Both the position numbers and the translations under genes were made by a program. From positions 34,531,730 to 34,595,729 of the forward strand of contig CM039512.1 in assembly GCA_022432975.1 (NCBI GenBank): 64,000 nt of DNA. Direction: 5' to 3'. Positions 56,907 through 64,000 of the stretch are shown in pieces. The notes beneath the pieces are model-generated. The model did not search any database. It saw nothing but the letters and a program-made list of their open reading frames with translations, and was not told the DNA's origin. The DNA is from Begonia masoniana. Its lineage: Eukaryota > Streptophyta > Magnoliopsida > Cucurbitales > Begoniaceae. The number at the start of each line of letters is the position of its first letter. The stretch's first letter is position 1.

Positions 56907-58383
56907 TTTCTATTACGTCGCAGACAGATTGTTACCGAGATATCAGCCCTCTAAATGGAAAGGATACATTCTGCGGTCGAACTACCACTTTCCACCTAGA
57001 GGAGGGGGGTACATGCTCACAAACCCTACAGCCATGCCTGAGCCCCACCTCGCGTAACCAGATACAGATTTACGTAGATTAATTACAGAGGTTCATTTCT
57101 TTTCTTAAAACACGTGCAGAAATTTATTTTCATGACATTGGAAATACGTGATGCATGAACAGTTAATAAGCAGAAAGTAAACAATCAACATACATACCAT
57201 CAAGACAAATAAACGAAACCTATAGATAACTAACCTAACTACCCAACCAAAACGTATAAGCAAACAAATCTCCAATGATCCTCGACGCTACATCGAAGTA
57301 CGGTGTAGACCAATTGGTCAAAGTAAGTCACGAGAACTTACCTCGAGCGCGCTGAATCTCGAGCTTTGTCCACGAGAGTCGTGGGTATGAAGAAAACATG
57401 ATATTCGCAGTTAAAACCAATTCAAACTATTAACGTCCAAATTTCAAACCTTGACTAAGGAACTTTTCCTAAATTCCTCACTTAGCTAATCAAAGCATTT
57501 AGAACGCCAATTAATGCTCGATAATTCGAAATCTCAATTAACGTACTTTTCCAAAAATTCCTAATTTTTAACCTTTTTACGATTTGATTTAACTTCGTCC
57601 AATAACGTCAAATACGTCCAATATATACTTAATCATGGCTAACCTATTAATTACGAACCCTAAATCTCATTTTTAACGAAAATCGATCGAAACCCTAATT
57701 ACCTAAAACGCCGTAAACGTCGAAATAAAAGCTCTAAGAACGTAGATGCATACCTAGGATAGCGAGAGGAGGAGAAACCGTGAAGGTTCGAAGTCGATCG
57801 GAGGTCGGAATGATGAGAAATCGTCGCGGCCGAGAGAGAAGTCGCGAGGGAGAAAGAGAGAATTTTACTCTCTGGAAATCGTAAGAAGCAGAGAAGAAAA
57901 GAGAAGTGAGGGAGAAGAGAGGTGATTTGTTATTTTATAAAATTTGGTTTGCAAATTACCATTTTGCCCTTAACTCTTGTTTCGTTCTTCGTTTCGTTAA
58001 TCGGCTAACGATTCGGATTCTCGAAAACTCCATATTTTGCCAATAATTTCCATTCATTACCAGGGCTCTATTAAAACTGTCCGTTCGTAATTTGGACCTC
58101 GTTTACTATTTTTACGAAAACATCCTTTATATTACGAGAAATGTATTTACTCGGAATATAGCGTCTAAACTCCGAAAATTCTCATAATTTCCTTAAAATT
58201 CCTATTAATCGTTAAAGTCGTAATGACGCTTTCCGTTTGAGAAACTGACTTGATTTGACATATTTACCAAGAATGCCACATATATATAAAAAATACGAAT
58301 ATAATATATTAAAACCAAAAATCCGTACAAGCCGGATATTTCATTCCACCCTCCTTATTCAGAATTTTGTCCACAAAATTAAA

Positions 58384-60240
58384 TCATGCAAACAAATCAG
58401 GATACTTAGTCATCATATCCTGCTGTCGTTCCCACGTAGCCTCTTCCACCTCGTGGTTCCGCCATAGGACTTTGACTAGCGGAATCTCTTTGTTGCGTAG
58501 CACCTTGATGGAAGTCTCCAAAATACGTACCGGTCTCACCTCATAGCTCAAGGTAGGCTGTACCTCGATCTCTGTAGCCTCCACGATATGCGATGGATCA
58601 CGTAGGCACCTCCGAAGCATCGACACGTGAAATACGTCGTGGATACCCTCCATAGAAGCCGGAAGCTGCAGTCTATACGCCAACTTCCCGATCCTCTTCA
58701 GAATAGGAAAGGGCCCCACATAACGAGGGTTTAGCTTACCCCTCCTTCCAAATCTTGCAACGCCTTTGAACGGAGAAACTTTAAGGTAGACTTCGTCACC
58801 TTCTTCAAACTCTAGCTCTCTCCGTCTAGTGTCAGCATAGCTCTTCTGTCTGCTCTGAGCTACCTCGATACGCTGTCGGATAATGGCAATCTTCTCTGCC
58901 GTCTGCTGTAGAATCTCTGGACCAACGATGCTGGCCTCGCCAACCTCGTCCCAATATAACGGAGACCTACACTTGCGACCATACAGCGCCTCATATGGAG
59001 CCATGCCAATCGTAGCCTGGAAGCTGTTGTTGTACGAGAACTCAATCAGAGGTAAATAGCGGCTCCACGAGCCCTGAAACTCCAGCACACAAGCTCTGAG
59101 CATATCCTCAAGAATCTGATTCGTCCTCTCTGTCTGACCATCAGTCTGAGGATGGAACGCTGTGCTGAAATTAAGCTGAGTCCCCATAGCTCTGTGTAAA
59201 CTCTTCCAGAACTTTGACGTGAATCTCGGATCTCTGTCGGAGACAATAGAAACTGGCACGCCGTGCAATCTGACAATCTCCTGTACATAGAGCTCGGCGA
59301 GCTGATCCATAGACGATGTCATCTTCACAGGCAAAAAGTGAGCCGACTTTGTCAATCGGTCCACAATAATCCAAATGCCGTCAAGGCCTCTCGTAGTCCT
59401 CGGGAGTCCCACAATGAAATCCATAGAGATCTGCTCCCATTTCCACTCCCGAATCGGCAGTGGCTGTAATGTTCCAGCTGGCCTCTGGTGCTCCGCCTTA
59501 ACCTGTTGACAAACTAAACAGGTTTCCACATACTTGGCGACCTCTCCTTTCATACCTGGCCACCAGAAATGTTGCTTCAAATCCCGGTACATCTTAGTAC
59601 TGCCCGGGTGTATAGAATATGCCGAAGAATGTGCCTCTGCCAATATCTCCTTCCTCAGATCCTCGTCACTAGGCACGTACCACCTATGCCTGAACTTCAG
59701 AATGCCATCATCTGATAAGTGAAAATCCGACGAGTCTCCCAATATCATACTAGATCGAAGCTCCATACACTCCGAATCATTCTGCTGAGCCTCGCGTACA
59801 CGATCTAGAATGGTCGGCCTGAGAGAAATACTAGTGAGCATGCTGGACAACTCTGCCACTATCTCCACGTCGAATCTCTCAATCTCAGACCGCAGCGTAA
59901 CTGACATCGCTGCTAATGAAGGCTGACTCGCAGAAGGCACTCTACTCAGAGCATCAGCAACCTTGTTCGCCTTTCCTGGGTGGTACTTGATATCAAAATC
60001 ATAGTCTTTGACAAATTCAAGCCACCTGCGTTGCCGCATATTCAGCTCCTTCTGCGTAAATAGATACTTTAATCTCTTGTGGTCAGAAAATATCTCGCAC
60101 TGCTGCCCATATAAATAATGTCTCCATATCTTCAGTGCGAAGACCACAGCTGCCAACTCTAGGTCGTGCGTGGGGTAATTCTGCTCGTACAGCTTCAGCT
60201 GCCGAGAAGCATACGCGATAACTCTCCCCTCCTGCACCAA
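58384..60240 (-). CDS. Element D RNase H C-half, integrase and chromodomain-like tail
   Basis: A 618-codon open frame on the minus strand, from codons inside RNase H to a TGA at 58384. Residues 1-65 are RNase H ([27 protein letters not shown]). Residues 204-244 form the integrase HHCC zinc domain (H204, H211, C241, C244). The core has D274 (SMDFIVG), D335 (VSDRDPRF) and E371 (QTERTN) with 35 residues between the last two, so the DD35E triad is complete. Residues 480-545 hold the C-terminal domain ([27 protein letters not shown]). Residues 568-605 hold a chromodomain-like motif ([14 protein letters not shown]). This is the best-preserved integrase in the window, but the first Met is not a real start: it is the 3' end of pol. 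Confidence 0.9.
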   Translation of the reverse strand: MVQEGRVIAYASRQLKLYEQNYPTHDLELAAVVFALKIWRHYLYGQQCEIFSDHKRLKYLFTQKELNMRQRRWLEFVKDYDFDIKYHPGKANKVADALSRVPSASQPSLAAMSVTLRSEIERFDVEIVAELSSMLTSISLRPTILDRVREAQQNDSECMELRSSMILGDSSDFHLSDDGILKFRHRWYVPSDEDLRKEILAEAHSSAYSIHPGSTKMYRDLKQHFWWPGMKGEVAKYVETCLVCQQVKAEHQRPAGTLQPLPIREWKWEQISMDFIVGLPRTTRGLDGIWIIVDRLTKSAHFLPVKMTSSMDQLAELYVQEIVRLHGVPVSIVSDRDPRFTSKFWKSLHRAMGTQLNFSTAFHPQTDGQTERTNQILEDMLRACVLEFQGSWSRYLPLIEFSYNNSFQATIGMAPYEALYGRKCRSPLYWDEVGEASIVGPEILQQTAEKIAIIRQRIEVAQSRQKSYADTRRRELEFEEGDEVYLKVSPFKGVARFGRRGKLNPRYVGPFPILKRIGKLAYRLQLPASMEGIHDVFHVSMLRRCLRDPSHIVEATEIEVQPTLSYEVRPVRILETSIKVLRNKEIPLVKVLWRNHEVEEATWERQQDMMTKYPDLFA

Positions 60241-61114
60241 TACACAACCGAGTCAAACTCCAGATGCATCACAATAAACACTAAACCTGTCGCCCTCAAC
60301 AGGTAGCGCCAATACTGGAGCGGTGGTCAGTCTCTGCTTTAACTCCATAAAACCATCATCACAAGCAGACGACCATAAAAATCTCTCGTTCTTCCGAGTC
60401 AATCGTGTAAGAGGAAGTGCGATCTTTCGTGAATCCCTCTATAAACTTCCGGTAATAACCGGCCAATCCGAGAAATCCACGCACCTCACGTACGTTCTTC
60501 GGCTGTGGCCAATCTCTGACCACCTGTATTTTGCTCGGATCCACAGAAACTCCATCCTGTGATATAATATGGCCCAGAAAACTCACTCTGTCAAGCCAGA
60601 ACTCGCACTTAGAAAACTTTGGATACAGCTGGCGCTCACATAGAATACTCAGAACAATCCTCAGATGCTCCTCGTGTTCTTCCTTCGTCTTTGAGTAAAC
60701 TAGGATATCGTCGATGAAAACCACCACGAACCTGTCCAGATACTCCTTGAAAACACGGTTCATCAAATCCATGAACGCTGCAGGGGCATTAGTGAGTCCA
60801 AAAGACATAACAAGGAACTCATAGTGCCCATACCTCGTTCGGAACGCCGTCTTCGGTATATCATCCTTCCGAACCTTCAGCTGATTGTAACCCGAGCGCA
60901 GGTCGATCCTGGAAAATACTCGGGCACCCTGTAGCTGATCAAATAGGTCATCAATCCGAGGCAGTGGATACTTATTCTTCACTGTCAATTTGTTCAGCTC
61001 TCTATAATCAATGCACATTCTGAGAGTCCCGTCTTTCTTCTTAACAAACAGAACGGGCGCACCCCAGGGTTAAACGCTGGACCGAATAAAACCCTTCTCC
61101 AGTAACTCGTCAAG
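60241..61114 (-). pseudogene. Element D reverse transcriptase and RNase H N-half
   Basis: Minus strand. Stops at about 61112 and 61070 break the RT N terminus, just before and inside the FIRSSV-PWGAP segment. From 61018 the frame is open: [49 protein letters not shown], catalytic FIDDILVYS (both Asp retained), [34 protein letters not shown] one-base change near 60425 shifts the frame. RNase H N-half (YCDASGV) lies at about 60265-60290, followed by an in-frame stop near 60256. RT would copy element RNA. Confidence 0.88.
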
Positions 61115-62848
61115 CTAAGTCCTCAACTCTCTCAACTCAGCTGGTGCCAACCGGTAAGGGTTCTTGAACCTTGGCGCAGAGTTTGGATAGACATCAATAG
61201 TGAATTCGATCTCCCGGTCTGGTGGTAAACCGGGAAGGTCATCAAGGAATATGCCAGAGAACTCTCTAACAATAGGAATGTCGCTCGGCTTCACTCCGCT
61301 GAGTAACTGAATATCAAAAACTGAGGCCAAATAAATAGAGCACGCACCTTTGAACTGCTCGTTGACCATCATGGAATAAGAAATAGGCGAGCTACTCAGT
61401 CGGTTCATCGCCTGATAAGAAAACTCGGCCCTATCCGGGGGTCGGAAGGTCACAATCCCGGATCGACAATCGATGGTGGCGGAGTGCTGTGCTAGCCAGT
61501 CCATCCCTAAAATAAGATCATACCGCTCTATGCCCATAACTATCAAACGAGCATAAAGGGTAATATCCCCCACTGAGATGACGTTGCCTTGGAGAATGCG
61601 TTCTGACTGCATAAGCTCTCCTGAAGGCAGCATCACACTATACTCGACCCCAGCTAACTCAGACTTTAGCCCCAATCTAGTCATGCATGCAGTCGATACG
61701 AAGGAGTGTGTAGCTCCAGTATCCATCAAAGTAAATACAGCAACGCCCATAAGTAAGATAGTACCTGCCATCACAGCAGGCTGAGCATCATCATCAACAT
61801 CCTCAGGCTCGATAAAGGCGAAAACCCTGGGTGTAACCCTCCTCTGATCACCGCCTGGTAGGTCTCGAGCAGGATGCGGGCAATCTCTAACAAAATGGCC
61901 GACTCCGCCACATCTGTAGCATTTATTAGAGCCAACCCGGCACTCTCCACTATGCTCCCTCTGGCACAAGGGGCACCATGGCATCTGAGAAGCCCCCTGT
62001 ATCTGCTTCCCCTTACCCCGATCATTACCTCCCTCGAGAGGTCTCTTCACACCCCGCTGCTGTGGCTGGGGCGGTGCTCTGGGCTGCAAACCTCGGCCCT
62101 GCGTCTGAGGTCGAATCTCGCGAAAGAAGCCCTTAGCTGGCTCCCTCGGTCTAATGCAAGTGGCTCTGGCAGCCTCAATATCCAGAGCTCTGGCTGTAAT
62201 ATCAGAATATGGCGCATCAATAATACCTGAGACTACCACGTGCATTCGAATCTCCGGATTAAGTCCCTCCATAAAGTGGTGCACCTTCTCCTCATTATCG
62301 CTGACAAGGCGAGGTGCGAATCGTGATAAAGCCTCAAATCTCCGAATATAATCTGCAACTGAACCAGTCTGCTTCAGCTGCATAAACTCGTTCCTCTTGG
62401 CCACTCTCACCATGCGGCTGAAATACTTATCGTAGAATAAAAACTTGAACCGATCCCAAGTCATAACTGACACGTCCGTCGTGGCCTTGATCGAATCCCA
62501 CCAGAAGCGAGCGTCCAAAGCTAAGTGAAATGTAGCATAAGCGACCCTGCTCCCGTTGGCAACCTCTTCGTAAGCCAACATGTCCTCCATAACCCTGATC
62601 CATTCCTCGGCACGTGTCGGATCCGATGACTGGCCGTCGAATACTGGAGGCCGCAGACCTTGGAACCTCTGCATACCCTGATTACTGGGGACTACCAGTT
62701 CCTGAGCCCTCTGATTCTCTCGCTGGTTATCTCGATTCACTAAATCCGTGATCTGTTGCGCTTGCCGGTCCATATGCTGAGACTGGCGATCTAACAACTC
62801 CGTAAGACGATCCATCGCGTCATCTCTCGGATCCCTTCCTCGAGTCAT
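61115..62848 (-). CDS. Element D gag-protease polyprotein (577 aa, open)
   Basis: I chose the start at 62848 (MTRGRDPRDD) because it aligns with the gag start of element P; the frame is open 50 codons further upstream without family similarity. Residues 18-45 are a Gln-rich coiled-coil-like segment. Residues 60-230 form the Gag domain (FWWDSIKATTDVSVMTW, FMQLKQTGSVADYIRRFEAL). Residues 292-303 form a CPLC...H...C finger, and residues 310-323 are the intact knuckle CYRCGGVGHFVRDC. The protease has DTGATHSF (Asp 376) and ILGMDWL (446-452). The start of RT (PGLPPDREIEFTIDVYP) follows before a stop at 61115. Gag and protease would assemble and mature particles; every key motif I can check is intact. 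Confidence 0.9.
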   Translation of the reverse strand: MTRGRDPRDDAMDRLTELLDRQSQHMDRQAQQITDLVNRDNQRENQRAQELVVPSNQGMQRFQGLRPPVFDGQSSDPTRAEEWIRVMEDMLAYEEVANGSRVAYATFHLALDARFWWDSIKATTDVSVMTWDRFKFLFYDKYFSRMVRVAKRNEFMQLKQTGSVADYIRRFEALSRFAPRLVSDNEEKVHHFMEGLNPEIRMHVVVSGIIDAPYSDITARALDIEAARATCIRPREPAKGFFREIRPQTQGRGLQPRAPPQPQQRGVKRPLEGGNDRGKGKQIQGASQMPWCPLCQREHSGECRVGSNKCYRCGGVGHFVRDCPHPARDLPGGDQRRVTPRVFAFIEPEDVDDDAQPAVMAGTILLMGVAVFTLMDTGATHSFVSTACMTRLGLKSELAGVEYSVMLPSGELMQSERILQGNVISVGDITLYARLIVMGIERYDLILGMDWLAQHSATIDCRSGIVTFRPPDRAEFSYQAMNRLSSSPISYSMMVNEQFKGACSIYLASVFDIQLLSGVKPSDIPIVREFSGIFLDDLPGLPPDREIEFTIDVYPNSAPRFKNPYRLAPAELRELRT

Positions 62849-63009
62849 ATTTATAAAACTCCTATAAAATTTAAAAAAAAAAACAAGAACTCCTAAGAAA
62901 CTGAAATCGAACAAAGCAGTAAACAAACTTAAAGTTGATGTAGGATGTCCGCGTAGTGGCTGCGCAGTCGAGCAGTCTACAGAATCAATTTTAAACAAAC
63001 TTACAGTTG

Positions 63010-64000
63010 ATGTATTGAATTGTTGGATTGTTTTGATTCTAAACTAGTTGGATGGACGTATATTTAATGTTTCGATGTTTTGGATGTTCCATTTGAGCCA
63101 TAGAACCTTGCTTAGTCATTTTGGATAATTAGACATAATCGTTAAATTGGATATGTAAGCTTGATTAAGATCATGATTTGAGTTGGTGGTTGTAGATTGG
63201 ACTTATTGGATTGGATTAGTTGATTAAAATCTTGTTATTGTTGAAGTTATGAATACGCTTTGTGGTTTTGAATGTTAAGACTATATATTGATCTTTAAGG
63301 TTATATGTTATAGGTTTCGAATCGAAGGAACTGACAAGTGACCTTAAATTGCCAAGGACTCCAGGTAATATTATATTGCATGTATTTGGCCCTTAAAGCC
63401 TACATCACAAAGATACTAGGTTTTATATGTTTTAAGGGGTACACTGATGGGTAGTTAGGTTATTAGAACATATTTTATGTTAAGAATTGTTGTATTGTTA
63501 TATGTCTTGAGGACTTGTCTATGTTATGCATCGAGGATTGTCTTTTTTATGAAGTCTTTATTATGAAATATGTTATATGAGTCTATGGGCTTTGGAATCG
63601 AAGCGTTTCGATATGTATAGTATTAGTTATGAATTTTCGAAGTTGGCTCTAAATTTACGTTAAAATCCGAGATTTTTTGAATGTATTGAATTATTGGGTT
63701 GTTTTGATTCTAAACTAGTTGGATGGACGTATATTTAATGCTTCGATGTTTTGGATGTTCAATTTGAGTCATAGAACCTTGCTTAGTCATTTTGGGTAAT
63801 TGGACGGAATCGTTAAATTGGATATGTAAGCTTGATTAAGATCATGATTTGAGTTGGTGGTTGTAGATTGGACTTGTTGGATTAGGTTTGTAACACCCCT
63901 AATACCGTACCCGTATTTCCCGTATTATTATTATTATTTTTTTTATATACTTAAATAAACTCTAAGCGGAACCTAAACCGAAATCGAAATCAGGATCGAA
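63010..64000. repeat. Start of a second copy of a tandem duplication (offset 8148 bp)
   Basis: 63010-64000 repeats 54862-55852, including the 670-bp internal duplication and the element D LTR edge (55741 and 63889). The offset is 8148 at both ends, with only a few substitutions (for example near 54977/63125 and 55505/63653). The second copy runs off the window. Confidence 0.93.

Larger units (their letters stand above)
55741..58343 (-). mobile_element. 3' LTR of element D (2.6 kb)
   Basis: Minus: starts TGAAATATCCGGC at 58343 and ends GGGGTGTTACA at 55741. The same family start (TGTAATATCCGGC) occurs at 10623 and 36365. It contains a TATA-like TTTTATAAAA (57933-57942), a CAGATA/CAGATT hexamer repeat (56866-56906) and a hairpin cassette. 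Confidence 0.9.
55741..62999 (-). mobile_element. Tekay/Del-like LTR retrotransposon D (5' LTR missing)
   Basis: Minus-strand order: leader (62999-62849), gag-protease (62848-61115), RT (61114-60359), RNase H-integrase-chromodomain (60350-58384), polypurine tract AAGGAGGGTGGAA (58344-58356) and 3' LTR (58343-55741). The leader is cut before the primer-binding site at 62999, where duplicated flanking DNA begins, so the 5' LTR is absent. Closest relative in the window is element P. Damage is light: two stops in RT, a frameshift after RT and a stop in RNase H. Confidence 0.9.

Noticed and set aside
1..64000. Host protein-coding or RNA genes
   Set aside because: Every recognisable protein signature belongs to Ty3/Gypsy gag or pol. 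Other open frames are short or lie in LTRs.

Overview
This window is non-genic plant nuclear DNA made almost entirely of nested Ty3/Gypsy LTR retrotransposons and solo LTRs. I found no host gene, rRNA, tRNA or CRISPR array. The evidence for a plant is tRNA-Met-type primer-binding sites (TGGTATCAGAGC), chromovirus pol proteins of two plant lineages, very long LTRs (1.1-5.3 kb), 5-bp target-site duplications (TSDs) and many solo LTRs. I cannot name the species; a eudicot is a guess. The mix suggests pericentromeric or other heterochromatin (inference).

Two lineages dominate. One has a DGGSC-type protease, and its LTR begins inside the 3' end of pol; it resembles the centromeric CRM chromoviruses (tentative). 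The other has an LxDTGATHSF-type protease and a C-terminal chromodomain-like tail, as in the Tekay/Del clade. All coding regions are broken. The least damaged is the Tekay-like element at 55741-62999 (minus).

Layout: 1-5541 holds rearranged CRM-like fragments, including a large head-to-head inverted repeat of pol (1-735 against 2268-2990). 5295-6508 is the integrase end of another copy. 6509-44611 is one CRM-like element (called B, minus strand) split by later insertions: a solo LTR at 9074-10154 (TSD TCATC); a Tekay-type solo LTR at 10623-21199, itself carrying a complete non-coding LARD-type element at 12109-20156 (TSD AAAGA); a solo LTR at 24474-36268 (TSD CCTTT), carrying another solo LTR at 24924-26992 (TSD ACGTG) and a decayed Tekay element at 27398-34928; and a composite at 36365-44490 (TSD CTTTG) containing a 5.3-kb LTR inflated by about 163 copies of a 23-bp minisatellite. 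44612-46468 is an LTR fragment, and 46469-49983 is a CRM-like pol (called C, minus). 49984-55740 is a stack of LTRs, including a solo LTR at 50126-53588 (TSD TAATG) with about 48 copies of a related 22-bp minisatellite. 55741-62999 is the Tekay element D. From 63010 the sequence repeats 54862 onward at an exact offset of 8148 bp, so the right edge enters a second copy of a recent tandem duplication.

The most unusual signal is a palindromic hairpin cassette about 200-580 bp before the 3' end of at least six LTRs of different Tekay-type families. An outer CTCTGG/CCAGAG hairpin accompanies several hairpins whose core is homogeneous within an LTR but differs between LTRs (GATCGATC, GATTGCTC, GATTATTC, GTTCGGGC). 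I know of no described element matching this pattern, and it is the main candidate for follow-up. Exact copy numbers and identities were read by eye and should be recomputed.
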